Below are positions 24,118 to 32,675 of a stretch of DNA of 45,472 nt, piece after piece; within the stretch, counting starts at the first letter, position 1, and each line of letters starts with the position of its first letter. The notes beneath the pieces are model-generated. The model saw only the letters and a list, made by a program, of their open reading frames with translations. It made no database searches and had not been told where the DNA came from. This DNA comes from Sporichthyaceae bacterium (GTDB lineage Bacteria; Actinomycetota; Actinomycetes; Sporichthyales; Sporichthyaceae), in NCBI GenBank assembly GCA_036269075.1, contig DATASX010000022.1, forward strand, positions 1 through 45,472, read 5' to 3'. The position numbers and the translations under genes were made by a program.

Positions 24118-25278
24118 ATGCTCTGGTTCGCCGTGCCCGGAGACTTCGAAGTCTGGAGAGCCGTGCTGACCCGGTTCCTTCCGCAGACCACCAAGCGTTG
24201 GCTGGTCCATGCGGTCGTGATCGCGGCCATGGTGGCCGGTGTCACGGCATTCGTCAGTTTCGACAAGACCGTCCAGCTCAGCGTGGACGGCCACACCACC
24301 CGCGTCCACACGTTCGCCTCGAGCGTGCAGGGCGTCCTGGCCCGGCAGGGCCTCAACGTCGGCGAGCACGACACGGTCGTGCCGGACCTCGACCACTCGG
24401 TGCGCGGGGGCAGCCGGATCGCCGTCCGCTTCGGTCGTCCGATCGACCTGAACCTCGACGGTCACGCCAGCCGCGTCTGGGTCACCGCCACCAGCGTCGA
24501 CGAAGCTCTCGACCAACTCGGCCTGCGCGACGAGAACCTGTTCATCTCCGCCTCGCGCTCCCTGCGGATCGGCCGCTCCGGCCTGGCCCTGCGGGTGCTC
24601 AGCCCGCGCCTGGTGACGGTGATCGCCGACGGTCGGACCCGCACGCTGAACACCACCGCGGCCACGGTCCGGCAGCTGCTGATCGAGTCCGGCATCCGGC
24701 TGGACGCCGACGACCAGGTCAACTCGCAGCTGGACTCCGCCCCGGTCGAGGGCGCGACGATCCGCGTGGTCCGTATCCAGTCCAAGATCGTGACGGTGAA
24801 GGTGGACATCCCCTTCCCGGTCCAGCAGATCAAGGACCCCTCGATGTCCCCGTGGGAGACGAAGGTCCTCACCCCGGGCGTGACCGGCGTGAAGCTGCTC
24901 ACGTTCAAGCTGCTCAGCCGCGACGGCAAGCAGACCGGCAAGGACACCCTGGCCAGCCAGGTGCTGCGCCAGCCGGTCACCCAGGTCGAGAAGGTGGGCA
25001 CCAAGCCGACCAAGTACGCGGCCACCGGCGAGGAGCACATGAACTGGTCCTCGCTCGCCAAGTGCGAATCCGGCGGCGACCCGCACTCGACCAACGGTGG
25101 TGCCGGGAACTACTACGGGCTCTACCAGTTCAGCCCTGACACGTGGCACTCGGTCGGCGGCAAGGGTCGTCCGAACCAGGCCCCGCCGGAGGAGCAGACC
25201 TACCGGGCCCAGCAGCTCTACAAGCGCGAGGGCGCCCATCCCTGGCCGGTCTGCGGCCGCCATCTGCACGACAGGTGA
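24118..25278 (+). CDS. rpfB: Resuscitation-promoting factor RpfB (DUF348-G5-transglycosylase)
   Basis: A 386-residue secreted cell-wall hydrolase that restarts growth of dormant cells by cleaving peptidoglycan. A positively charged N-terminus precedes a membrane/signal segment (VVIAAMVAGVTAFV, about 40-53). Three DUF348 repeats follow (about 58-215; each with a (V/I).(V/L).(V/A)DG.-type strand), then a G5 domain (about 222-300), and a C-terminal RPF lysozyme-like domain (WSSLAKCESGGDPH..., YYGLYQFSPDTW, WPVCG) with the catalytic Glu in CESGG and a Cys pair. ATG 24118 has AGGCGGGG 5 nt upstream; GTG 24163 is an alternative. Its TGA overlaps the start of intercistronic repeat copy A. Confidence 0.95.
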   Translation: MLWFAVPGDFEVWRAVLTRFLPQTTKRWLVHAVVIAAMVAGVTAFVSFDKTVQLSVDGHTTRVHTFASSVQGVLARQGLNVGEHDTVVPDLDHSVRGGSRIAVRFGRPIDLNLDGHASRVWVTATSVDEALDQLGLRDENLFISASRSLRIGRSGLALRVLSPRLVTVIADGRTRTLNTTAATVRQLLIESGIRLDADDQVNSQLDSAPVEGATIRVVRIQSKIVTVKVDIPFPVQQIKDPSMSPWETKVLTPGVTGVKLLTFKLLSRDGKQTGKDTLASQVLRQPVTQVEKVGTKPTKYAATGEEHMNWSSLAKCESGGDPHSTNGGAGNYYGLYQFSPDTWHSVGGKGRPNQAPPEEQTYRAQQLYKREGAHPWPVCGRHLHDR

Positions 25279-25354
25279 GCGAGCCTGCGAGTGAACCAAT
25301 TTCACAGTGGCCACCAACATCCTGCCCGCACCGATAGGCGAAGGTGCGCCGGTG
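25275..25354 (+). repeat. Intercistronic repeat element, copy A (rpfB/rsmA junction)
   Basis: An 80-bp stretch that begins GTGAGCGAGCCTGCGAGTGA on the rpfB stop codon, continues with TTTCACAGTG, and ends GAAGGTGCGCCGGTG on the rsmA start codon. Copy B (27210-27289) has the same length and the same two ends; units at 32672-32870 share both ends too. From GTG 25275 a 20-codon frame ([11 protein letters not shown]...) is open, ending in TAG. Confidence 0.8.
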
Positions 25355-26212
25355 ACGCAGCAGGCTTCCGGCAATGACCTGCTCGGCCCCGCCGCGATCC
25401 GCGAGATCGCGGACCGGCTCGGGCTGCGGCCCACCAAGAGCCTGGGCCAGAACTTCGTGGTCGACGCGAACACCGTGCGCCGCATCGTGCGGGCCGCCGG
25501 GGTCGGGCCGGGTGACGTCGCGCTGGAGGTCGGCCCCGGGCTCGGGTCGCTGACGTTGGCGCTGTTGGCGGTGGTGGCCTCGGTGACGGCGGTGGAGATC
25601 GACCCGGTGCTCGCCGGGGAGTTGCCGCAGACCGTCGCGCGGCTGGCTCCCGAGGCCGCGCCGCGACTACGGGTGGTCCAGGCTGACGCGATGCGGATGT
25701 CGGTCGACCTGCCCGGGCCGGCGCCGACCGCACTGGTGGCCAACCTGCCCTACAACGTGGCCGTCCCGGTGCTGCTGCACGTGCTGGAGACGTTCCCGAC
25801 CGTGCGGACCGCGCTGGTGATGGTGCAGGCCGAGGTCGCCGAGCGGTTGGCCGCCGACCCGGGCAGCCGGGTCTACGGGGTGCCGTCGGTCAAGGCGCGC
25901 TGGTACGCCGAGGTGTCCCGGGCCGGATCGGTGGGCCGGTCGGTGTTCTGGCCGGCGCCGCGGGTCGACTCCGGGTTGGTCCTGCTGCGCCGCCGGCCGG
26001 AGCCGGACGCGGACCGACGGGCCACCTTCGCCGTGATCGACGCCGCGTTCGCCCAGCGCCGCAAGACGTTGCGGGCCGCACTGGCGGGCTGGGCCGGCAG
26101 CGCCGCGGCGGCCGAGATTGCCTTGCGCGCGGCCGGCGTGGATCCCGGCGCGCGGGGCGAGGATCTCGACGTCGGCGACTTCGCGCGGGTGGCGGCCTGT
26201 CGTCCCGGATAG
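25352..26212 (+). CDS. rsmA: 16S rRNA (adenine1518/1519-N6)-dimethyltransferase
   Basis: A 286-residue KsgA/Dim1-type methyltransferase that dimethylates A1518 and A1519 in the 30S subunit. Motifs: [16 protein letters not shown] (about residues 31-46), SAM-binding [12 protein letters not shown] (about 60), the ribose-contact Glu in VEIDP, ADAM, and catalytic [10 protein letters not shown]-terminal [10 protein letters not shown] is also standard. GTG 25352 is preferred because GAAGG lies 8 nt upstream and the equivalent position of copy B is also a gene start; in-frame GTG 25307 would add 15 residues. It stands between rpfB and ispE, as in mycobacteria. Confidence 0.96.
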   Translation: MTQQASGNDLLGPAAIREIADRLGLRPTKSLGQNFVVDANTVRRIVRAAGVGPGDVALEVGPGLGSLTLALLAVVASVTAVEIDPVLAGELPQTVARLAPEAAPRLRVVQADAMRMSVDLPGPAPTALVANLPYNVAVPVLLHVLETFPTVRTALVMVQAEVAERLAADPGSRVYGVPSVKARWYAEVSRAGSVGRSVFWPAPRVDSGLVLLRRRPEPDADRRATFAVIDAAFAQRRKTLRAALAGWAGSAAAAEIALRAAGVDPGARGEDLDVGDFARVAACRPG

Positions 26213-26277
26213 CCTGCCGGGGACTCGGGTTTCGACAAGCACTACGGGTTTCGGTCAGCACAGCGGGAGGGGGCGCC

Positions 26278-27213
26278 ATGTCGGTCATCACTGTGCGCGC
26301 ACCCGCGAAGGTGAATCTCCAGCTGTCGGTCGGCCCCCCGCGCCCGGACGGCTACCACGACCTGCTCAACGTCTTCCAGGCCGTCTCGCTGCACGACGAG
26401 GTCAGCGCCGAGGATGCCGAGGACTTCACGGTCTCGGTCGTCGCCGCGTCCGGGGGGCCGGACCTGAGCGGGGTGCCCGAGGACGGGAACAACCTGGCGC
26501 TGCGTGCGGCCCGACTCCTGGCCGAGCGCACCGGGATCTGTGACGGTGTCCGGCTGCGGATCCGTAAGGCGATTCCGGTGGCGGCCGGGATGGCCGGTGG
26601 CAGCGCGGACGCCGCGGCCGCGTTGGTGGCCTGCGACGCGCTGTGGCAGACCCACCTGCGGCGGGAGGAGCTCACCGGGTTGGCCGCGCAGTTGGGCGCC
26701 GACGTGCCGTTCGCCTTGCTGGGCAACACCGCCGTCGGGGTCGGGCGCGGCGACGTGCTCTCCCCGGTGCTCGGCCGCGGCCAGTTCCACTGGGTGTTCG
26801 CGCTGGCCGACCACGGGCTGTCGACCCCGGCCGTCTACGCGGAGTGCGATCGCCTGCGCGAGGTCGACCCGGACTGGACGAAGGACTTGCGGGAGGAGGT
26901 CGACCCCGGACTGCTGGCGGCGCTGCGGTCCGGCGACGCGCCCGCGCTCGGTGCGGCGTTGTACAACGACTTGACCGCGGCGGCGTTGTCGCTGAGCCCG
27001 CGCCTGGCCGACACGTTGGCGCTGGGCCCGGAGCAGGGCGCGTTGGGCTCGATCGTGTGCGGCAGCGGGCCGACGTGCGCGTTCCTGGTCTCCTCGGCCG
27101 CGGCCGCCCTGGACCTGGCGGTGGCATTGACCGCGATGGGGCTGTGCCGGGACGTGAAACGCGCGGTGGGACCGGTCGGCGGCGCCCGATTGCTCGGCGG
27201 CATCGCTGCATGA
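26278..27213 (+). CDS. ispE: 4-diphosphocytidyl-2-C-methyl-D-erythritol kinase
   Basis: A 311-residue GHMP kinase of the non-mevalonate isoprenoid pathway, phosphorylating CDP-ME at the 2-hydroxyl. The family's N-terminal APAKVNLQLSVG, the ATP loop PVAAGMAGGSADAAAAL (about 101-117) and the C-terminal GSGPTCAFLV (about 262-271) are all present. ATG 26278 has GGGAGGGGGC upstream. The stop TGA is overlapped by ATG 27210 of intercistronic repeat copy B. Confidence 0.96.
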   Translation: MSVITVRAPAKVNLQLSVGPPRPDGYHDLLNVFQAVSLHDEVSAEDAEDFTVSVVAASGGPDLSGVPEDGNNLALRAARLLAERTGICDGVRLRIRKAIPVAAGMAGGSADAAAALVACDALWQTHLRREELTGLAAQLGADVPFALLGNTAVGVGRGDVLSPVLGRGQFHWVFALADHGLSTPAVYAECDRLREVDPDWTKDLREEVDPGLLAALRSGDAPALGAALYNDLTAAALSLSPRLADTLALGPEQGALGSIVCGSGPTCAFLVSSAAAALDLAVALTAMGLCRDVKRAVGPVGGARLLGGIAA

Positions 27214-27289
27214 GCGAGCTTGCGAGCGAACAAATGTCACAGTGTCAGCCGACCCCGAACGCGCGCGAACGAACGCAGGCACGCCGGTG
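27210..27289 (+). repeat. Intercistronic repeat element, copy B (ispE/ABC-F junction)
   Basis: An 80-bp element beginning ATGAGCGAGCTTGCGAGCGA on the ispE stop, continuing ATGTCACAGTG, and ending GCACGCCGGTG on the ABC-F start. It contains a 26-codon frame from ATG 27210 (MSELASEQMSQC...RTQARR) whose TGA (27288-27290) overlaps the ABC-F GTG (27287): a mini-cistron joined to both neighbours by 4-nt overlaps. Whether the peptide is made is unknown. Confidence 0.8.
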
Positions 27290-29074
27290 AGCAACCTGGT
27301 CAACCTGGTCAACTTGGAGTCGGTCGGGAAGTCCTACGGGCCGACGATGCTGCTCGACGCGGTCTCGGCCGGGATCGCCGTCGGCGACCGCATCGGGGTC
27401 GTCGGGCGCAATGGCGCGGGCAAGTCGACGCTGCTGCGGCTGATTGCCCGCGTCGAGGCGCCGGACTCGGGCCGGGTTACCCACGTCAGCGGGCTGCGGG
27501 CCGCGGTGCTCACCCAGCGCGACGAGCTGGACCCGACGCTGACCATCCGGCAGGCCGTCGTCGGCGACCGGGCGGAGCACGACTGGGCCGGTGAAGCCGC
27601 GGTGCGCGACGTGTTCACCGGATTGCTCGGGGGCGTCGACGTCCCGGGCTTCACCGACGGCCTGGACACGGTCGTGGGCACGTGCTCGGGCGGCGAGCGC
27701 CGCCGGGTCGCGTTGGCCCGCGAGCTCATCCGGCCGCTGGACCTGCTGTTGCTCGACGAGCCGACCAACCACCTCGACGTCGAGGGCATCTCCTGGCTCG
27801 CCGCACATCTGACGAAGCGTCAGGGCGCACTGCTGGTCGTCACCCACGACCGCTGGTTCCTCGACGAGGTGTGCACCCGCACCTGGGAGGTCGTCGACGA
27901 AGAGGTGCAGGCCTACGACGGCGGTTACGCCGCCTACGTGCTGGCCAAGTCCGAACGCGCCCGGGTGGCCGCGGCCACCGAGGCCCGACGGGCCAACCTG
28001 ATGCGCAAGGAGCTGGCCTGGCTGCGGCGCGGCCCGCCGGCGCGGACCAGCAAACCGCGCTTCCGGATCGACGCGGCCAACGCGCTGATCGCCGACGAAC
28101 CGCCGGCTCGCGACACGTTGGAGCTGGCGAAGTTCGCCGTCGCCCGGCTGGGCCGGACCGTCTACGAGCTGGAGAACGTCACGCTGTCGGCCGGCCCCAA
28201 GCGGCTGCTCGACAACGTCACCTGGGCGGTCGGCCCGGGGGAGCGGATCGGCGTGGTCGGGATCAACGGCAGCGGCAAGACCTCGCTGCTTCGGCTGCTG
28301 ATCGACGAGCTGGCGGCGGAGTCCGGCAAGGTCGTGCGCGGCGCGACGGTGCGGGTGGCCTACCTCTCGCAGGAGGTGGTCGAGCTCGACCCGACCGACC
28401 GGGTGCTGGCCTCGGTCGAACGGATCGCCCGCTCGATCACCGTCGGCAAGGACGAGCGCAGCGCCTCGGACCTGCTGGAGCGCTTCGGGTTCACCGGCGA
28501 CCGGCAGTGGGCGCCGATCGGCGACCTGTCCGGCGGCGAACGCCGGCGGCTGCAGGTGCTGCGGCTGCTGATGACCGGACCGAACGTGCTGCTGCTCGAC
28601 GAGCCGACCAACGACCTCGACATCGAGACGTTGACCGTGCTCGAGGACGTCCTGGACGGCTGGGCCGGCTCGTTGTTGGTGGTCAGCCACGACCGGTACT
28701 TCCTGGAGCGGACCACCGACACGATCGTGGCGCTGCTCGGCGACGGGCGGCTGCGGATGCTGCCCAACGGGGTCGACGAGTACCTCCAGCGCCGGGCCGC
28801 GCTTGAGCAGACCGAAGTCAAGCGGGCGGCCCCGCCGCCGAAGGAGAAGACCCCGGCGGCCGATTCCCGGACCGCCCGCAAGGACTTGCTGCGCATCGAA
28901 CGTCAGCTGGAGAAACTCGCGCGCCAGGAGGACAAGCTCCACCTCGCGATGACCGAGCACGCCTCCGACCACGTCAAGGTCACCGCCCTCGACGCCGACC
29001 TGCGCGCCCTGCTGGCCGAGCGGGCGCAACTCGAGGAGGAGTGGCTCACCGCCGCCGAGGCCGCCGAGGGCTGA
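27287..29074 (+). CDS. ABC-F family ATP-binding protein (Uup/EttA-like ribosome factor)
   Basis: A 595-residue soluble protein with two ABC ATPase domains and no membrane segments, typical of ABC-F factors that act on the ribosome. Domain 1 has Walker A GRNGAGKST, signature CSGGERRRVALAR and Walker B LLLLDEPTNHLD; domain 2 has GINGSGKTS, LSGGERRRLQVLR and LLLLDEPTNDLD. Between them is the PtIM linker with Arg/Lys-rich helices (LMRKELAWLRRG). The C-terminus (about 530-595) is a charged coiled coil, as in Uup. GTG 27287 is chosen on repeat-element context; the first residues hold a direct repeat NLVNLVNLE. Antibiotic-resistance function is possible but not shown by sequence. Confidence 0.93.
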   Translation: MSNLVNLVNLESVGKSYGPTMLLDAVSAGIAVGDRIGVVGRNGAGKSTLLRLIARVEAPDSGRVTHVSGLRAAVLTQRDELDPTLTIRQAVVGDRAEHDWAGEAAVRDVFTGLLGGVDVPGFTDGLDTVVGTCSGGERRRVALARELIRPLDLLLLDEPTNHLDVEGISWLAAHLTKRQGALLVVTHDRWFLDEVCTRTWEVVDEEVQAYDGGYAAYVLAKSERARVAAATEARRANLMRKELAWLRRGPPARTSKPRFRIDAANALIADEPPARDTLELAKFAVARLGRTVYELENVTLSAGPKRLLDNVTWAVGPGERIGVVGINGSGKTSLLRLLIDELAAESGKVVRGATVRVAYLSQEVVELDPTDRVLASVERIARSITVGKDERSASDLLERFGFTGDRQWAPIGDLSGGERRRLQVLRLLMTGPNVLLLDEPTNDLDIETLTVLEDVLDGWAGSLLVVSHDRYFLERTTDTIVALLGDGRLRMLPNGVDEYLQRRAALEQTEVKRAAPPPKEKTPAADSRTARKDLLRIERQLEKLARQEDKLHLAMTEHASDHVKVTALDADLRALLAERAQLEEEWLTAAEAAEG

Positions 29075-29099
29075 CCCGCCCCGCCCCGCAGAACACCCC

Positions 29100-29159
29100 A
29101 CTTCTGCTGCCTGTCCCACCTATGCCAGGCCCGGAATAGGTGGGACAGGCAGCAGAAGT
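29100..29159. repeat. 60-bp palindromic element, copy 2
   Basis: The arms 29100-29123 and 29136-29159 are perfect 24-bp reverse complements with a 12-nt loop. The arms differ from copy 1 by a single base pair (CACCTAT versus CACGTAT). It lies between the convergent ABC-F and MarR genes, where it could serve both as terminator, though no U tract follows on either strand. Confidence 0.95.
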
Positions 29160-29183
29160 CGCGGATGTTGGGGGCCGGGGCGC

Positions 29184-29678
29184 TCAGGTCGGGTTGTCGA
29201 AGGGCGCGACGAGGTCGCGCAGGGTGCCGGCCAGGGCCTCACGCTGGCGGGCCGGCAGCCCGGCCAGCAGGTCCTGCTCGTGGCGCAGCAGGTCGGTCAG
29301 GGCCTCGTCGACGGTCTTGCGCCCCTCGACGGTGAGCACGACCAGCACACCGCGTCGGTCGTGCGGGTCGGCCTCACGCCGGACCAGGCCGCGCTCGGCC
29401 AGGCGGTCGATGCGGTTGGTCATCGTCCCGGAGGTGACCAGGGTCTGGTTGATCAGCGCCCCCGGCGACATCCGGTAGGGCGGGCCGGTACGGCGCAGCG
29501 CGGAGAGCACGTCGAACTCCCACTGCGCCAGGCCGTGGGCGGCGAACGCGGTTCGGCGGGCGCGGTCGAGGTGGCGGGCGAGCCGGCTGACCCGGCTGAG
29601 CACCTCCAGCGGGCCGACATCCAGGTCCGGTCGCTCGCGGCGCCAGGCGGCGACCAGCCGATCGACCTCGTCCTCCAT
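29184..29678 (-). CDS. MarR-family transcriptional regulator
   Basis: A 164-residue winged-helix regulator. The recognition helix region reads SPGALINQTLVTSGTMTNRIDRLAERGLV (about 92-120), followed by the wing with DPHDRRGVLVVLT, which is the standard DxR of MarR proteins. N- and C-terminal helices form the dimer interface. It probably represses itself: a TATCTTGA-type dyad lies 10 nt before its ATG. The divergent gene at 29822 could be a second target. The effector is unknown. Confidence 0.93.
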   Translation of the reverse strand: MEDEVDRLVAAWRRERPDLDVGPLEVLSRVSRLARHLDRARRTAFAAHGLAQWEFDVLSALRRTGPPYRMSPGALINQTLVTSGTMTNRIDRLAERGLVRREADPHDRRGVLVVLTVEGRKTVDEALTDLLRHEQDLLAGLPARQREALAGTLRDLVAPFDNPT

Positions 29679-29688
29679 CGATCAACCA

Positions 29689-29706
29689 TATCTTGACGTC
29701 GAGACA
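29689..29706. promoter_or_regulatory. MarR operator candidate
   Basis: TATCTTGACGTCGAGACA is an imperfect dyad (TCTTGA-CG-TCGAGA, one mismatched pair) of the type bound by many actinobacterial MarR proteins (ATCTTGA-N2-TCAAGAT). It sits 10 bp upstream of the marR ATG, within reach of a promoter on either strand. Confidence 0.5.
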
Positions 29707-29821
29707 ACGCCCTGGTCGCGACGGCAATCCGTGGGGCCGTCCGGGCGCGAATCCTGCGGCGCCCGGCACCGCTGGTCGGTGGTCCGGAACGCGATCCGGA
29801 ACTTTCAGCCCGAGGGATACC

Positions 29822-30214
29822 GTGGTCACCGATCTGCGTACGGCGGTAGCCACCCGGCGTTCACCGAACGCGGTCGTGGCGGTCACGGTCGGGCTGGTCT
29901 ACTTGTCGGCGGGCGTGGTCGCGCTCGCCGTGCGGGTCGGGCGGGCGATGGCGACGGCCGGCCCGGCCTCCGACGTGGGACTGCTCACGTTGTCGGTGCA
30001 GCTCGCGTTCAGCTGGGTACTTTTCCTGGCACCGGCGGCCGGGTGGGCGAAACTCAGCAATACCGTTGTTGGCGCGTCATACCTGCTCGTGGGCTTAGCC
30101 TTGGAGTCGCTGCCGGACGTGGGTCCTGGACTGCTCACCTTGAATCACCCGGAGAATGTGGTCCACCTGGCCACTGCCGCTCTCCTCTTCGGGTTCGGTC
30201 GTACCCAGGACTGA
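29822..30214 (+). CDS. Small four-helix membrane protein, DUF4383-like
   Basis: A 130-residue membrane protein with about four hydrophobic segments (around residues 15-36, 50-72, 78-96 and 105-125). The C-terminal block LTLNHPENVVHLATAALLF resembles the conserved Asn..Asn..His pattern of DUF4383 proteins; function is unknown. GTG 29822 is selected because GAGGGA lies about 6 nt upstream; the frame is open further up but shows no protein-like content. It stands divergent to marR and upstream of the desaturase. Confidence 0.65.
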   Translation: MVTDLRTAVATRRSPNAVVAVTVGLVYLSAGVVALAVRVGRAMATAGPASDVGLLTLSVQLAFSWVLFLAPAAGWAKLSNTVVGASYLLVGLALESLPDVGPGLLTLNHPENVVHLATAALLFGFGRTQD

Positions 30215-30271
30215 CCCGTACTGCGCACCACCCGCCGCTCGCCGCTCCAGGGCAGGAGACCTACACCACTG

Positions 30272-31228
30272 ATGACGACGACTGTCGCTCCCGCCGAGTC
30301 CGCGCCGGTGATGAGCGCCACCATGGGTGGCGAAAGCAAGGGCTGGCTCGAGCAGGCCACGTTGGCCCTGTTCATCCTGGTCCCGTTGCTTGCAGTGGCG
30401 GCCGCAGTACCCGTCATGTGGGGGTGGGGCCTGTCCTGGCGCGACGTGGTGATCGCCGGGGTCTGGTACCTGGTCACCGGGTTCGGCATCACGGTCGGCT
30501 ACCACCGGTACTTCACCCACGCATCGTTCCGGGCCAAGCGCCCGCTGCGGATCGCGCTGGGGATCATGGGCAGTCTGGCCGTCGAGGGCCCGTTGGTGCG
30601 CTGGGTGTCCGACCACCGCAAGCACCACCAGCACTCGGACAAGGCCGAAGACCCGCACTCGCCGTGGGCCTACGGGGGCGGCCTGGTCGGCTTGACCCGC
30701 GGCCTCTACCACGCGCACGTCGGGTGGTTGTTCGACGAGGAGCAGACCCCGCAGCAGAAATACGCCCCGGACCTGCTGGCCGACCCCGACATCGTCAAGG
30801 TCTCCCGGCACTTCCCGACCTGGGTCGCGGTGTCGACGCTGGTACCGCCGCTGATCGGCGGCCTGTGGTCGTGGTCCTGGCAAGGGGCCCTGTCGGCGTT
30901 CTTCTGGGCCTCGTTGATCCGCATCGCGGTGCTGCACCACGTGACCTGGTCGATCAACTCGATCTGCCACGTGGTCGGCCGACGCCCGTTCCGCAGTCGC
31001 GACAAGTCCGGGAACGTGTGGTGGCTCTCGCTGCTCTCCTTCGGTGAGTCCTGGCACAACCTGCACCACGCCGAGCCCACCTCGGCCCGGCACGGGGTCC
31101 TGCGCGGCCAGATCGACACCAGCGCCAGACTCATCTGGATCTTCGAGAAGTTCGGCTGGGCCAGTCACGTCCGGTGGCCGGACCCGGCACGTCTCGCGGC
31201 GCGCCGGATCGGCGCTTCGGACGGCTGA
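30272..31228 (+). CDS. Acyl-CoA delta-9 desaturase (fatty acid desaturase)
   Basis: A 318-residue integral membrane di-iron desaturase that introduces a cis double bond into saturated fatty acyl chains. The three His boxes are complete: HRYFTH near residue 78, HRKHHQH near 115, and HNLHHAEP near 265. Four hydrophobic segments are arranged in two pairs. ATG 30272 has AGGAG about 13 nt upstream. The TGA overlaps the TetR ATG by one base (TGATG), so regulator and enzyme are coupled. The class needs an electron donor (ferredoxin or oxidoreductase) encoded elsewhere. Confidence 0.95.
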   Translation: MTTTVAPAESAPVMSATMGGESKGWLEQATLALFILVPLLAVAAAVPVMWGWGLSWRDVVIAGVWYLVTGFGITVGYHRYFTHASFRAKRPLRIALGIMGSLAVEGPLVRWVSDHRKHHQHSDKAEDPHSPWAYGGGLVGLTRGLYHAHVGWLFDEEQTPQQKYAPDLLADPDIVKVSRHFPTWVAVSTLVPPLIGGLWSWSWQGALSAFFWASLIRIAVLHHVTWSINSICHVVGRRPFRSRDKSGNVWWLSLLSFGESWHNLHHAEPTSARHGVLRGQIDTSARLIWIFEKFGWASHVRWPDPARLAARRIGASDG

Positions 31229-31878
31229 TGTCCGAGGCCCCGAGCACCGGCGGCCGGGTACGGATGACCGGCAAGGAACGGCGCGAACAACTTCTCGACG
31301 TCGGCCGGCGCCTGTTCGCCGAGCGCGGCTTCGAGGGCACGTCGGTGGAGGAGATCGCCGCGAAGGCCGGCGTGTCCAAGCCGGTGGTCTACGAGCACTT
31401 CGGCGGCAAGGAAGGCCTCTACGCGGTCGTCGTCGACAGGGAGATGCGGTTCCTGCAGGACCGCCTGACCAGCGCGTTGGCCCACGGCCAGGGCCGGGAA
31501 CTGCTCGAGCAGGCGGCGCTGGCGTTGCTGGAGTACATCGAGACCTCGCCCGACGGCTTCCGGATCCTGGTCCGCGACTCCCCGGTGGCGCAGTCCACAG
31601 GCACGTTCGCCAGCCTGATCTCGGACGTGGCCAGCCAGGTCGAGCACATCCTGATCGCCCAGTTCGCCGAGCGCGGCTTCAACGCAAAGCTTGCGCCGAT
31701 GTACGCGCAGATGCTCGTCGGAATGGTCGCGCTGACCGGGCAGTGGTGGCTCGACGTCCGTAAGCCCAAACGCGCCGAGGTGGCCGCGCACCTGGTGAAT
31801 CTGGCCTGGAACGGGCTGGCCGGGCTGGAGGACAAGCCCACGTTGAGCGGCGACCCGCGGACCGCCTCAGCCAAGTGA
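31228..31878 (+). CDS. TetR-family transcriptional regulator
   Basis: A 216-residue regulator. The N-terminal helix-turn-helix is typical: REQLLDVGRRLFAERGFEGTSVEEIAAKAGVSKPVVYEHFGGKEGLYAVVVD (split here only by reading; residues about 17-68). The C-terminal ligand domain is about 145 residues. Its start overlaps the desaturase stop, so it most likely senses an acyl-CoA or lipid and controls membrane fluidity genes. A TetR gene beside glmU also occurs in mycobacteria. Its stop is overlapped by GTG 31875 of the next frame. Confidence 0.93.
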   Translation: MSEAPSTGGRVRMTGKERREQLLDVGRRLFAERGFEGTSVEEIAAKAGVSKPVVYEHFGGKEGLYAVVVDREMRFLQDRLTSALAHGQGRELLEQAALALLEYIETSPDGFRILVRDSPVAQSTGTFASLISDVASQVEHILIAQFAERGFNAKLAPMYAQMLVGMVALTGQWWLDVRKPKRAEVAAHLVNLAWNGLAGLEDKPTLSGDPRTASAK

Positions 31879-31913
31879 ACGGGGAGCCGCGGGCCTTGTG
31901 GTTGGCTCCGCGT

Positions 31914-32675
31914 ATGCCCTCCCGTCCGCGTTCGGCCGCTGTCACGGTCACCGTCGCCCTGTGCCTCGGCCTGTCCGCCTGCGGCAGCTCCGGCGGCAAG
32001 TCCGTCGTCGCCCCGCCGCCGAGCCCGACGGCCCAACCCGCCTCGGCGACCCCGGCGACGAGTGAGTCCGCGTCACCGGGCTCGGATTCCGCGAGGAAGC
32101 TCACCGCCGCCGGGGTGCTCCTCGCCGCCGACGTGCCCGGCTTCACCGGGGAGTCCCAGCCCCCACAGAGCAGCGCCGAGAACGCCACCGAGGACGCCCT
32201 GTACAAGTGCCTCGGCCTGTCGAGCCCGAAGTTCCTCGATCGCAATCCGGGCACCGAGTTCTCCACGGACAACCCGGACACCGACATCGACACCAACGCT
32301 GACCTGGTGGACTCCGCAGCCGCGGCCCACGACCTCGCACGCGCCGCGACGGGGCAGTCCGGGCCCGGTTGCTACCAGACCTACTTCCAGAGCCGGTACA
32401 CCGCCGAGGGCGACAAGATCGCCGGACTGACGGTGACCCCGGTGACCGTCTCGGTCCCGGGCAGCGACTCCGTGTTCGCCCTCCACGTGGTCGGCGCCAC
32501 CACCGGCGACGACGACTCCGGCCCGTTCGACACCTATGTGATCACCGCCGCCCACGGGCAGGCGGAGGTCACGATCAACTACACGGTCAACGGCTCCGCG
32601 AAGGCGTCCTCGGACGACGCGGCTCGTCTCGCCGAGGTCGTCGTCAACCGGGTCAAGGCGGCCGCCGCCGCATGA
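31914..32675 (+). CDS. Putative secreted lipoprotein
   Basis: A 253-residue protein with a lipoprotein signal: Arg-rich start (MPSRPRS), hydrophobic core, and lipobox LSAC at about residues 19-22, followed by a Gly/Ser/Pro/Thr-rich linker. The mature part has no recognised domain; a Cys pair (YKC and GPGCY) may form a disulphide. ATG 31914 is preferred since it gives a normal-length signal peptide; GTG 31875, overlapping the TetR stop (GTGA), would add 13 residues and cannot be excluded. It occupies the position where mycobacteria have LpqT near glmU/prs, but similarity to LpqT was not established. Confidence 0.78.
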   Translation: MPSRPRSAAVTVTVALCLGLSACGSSGGKSVVAPPPSPTAQPASATPATSESASPGSDSARKLTAAGVLLAADVPGFTGESQPPQSSAENATEDALYKCLGLSSPKFLDRNPGTEFSTDNPDTDIDTNADLVDSAAAAHDLARAATGQSGPGCYQTYFQSRYTAEGDKIAGLTVTPVTVSVPGSDSVFALHVVGATTGDDDSGPFDTYVITAAHGQAEVTINYTVNGSAKASSDDAARLAEVVVNRVKAAAAA

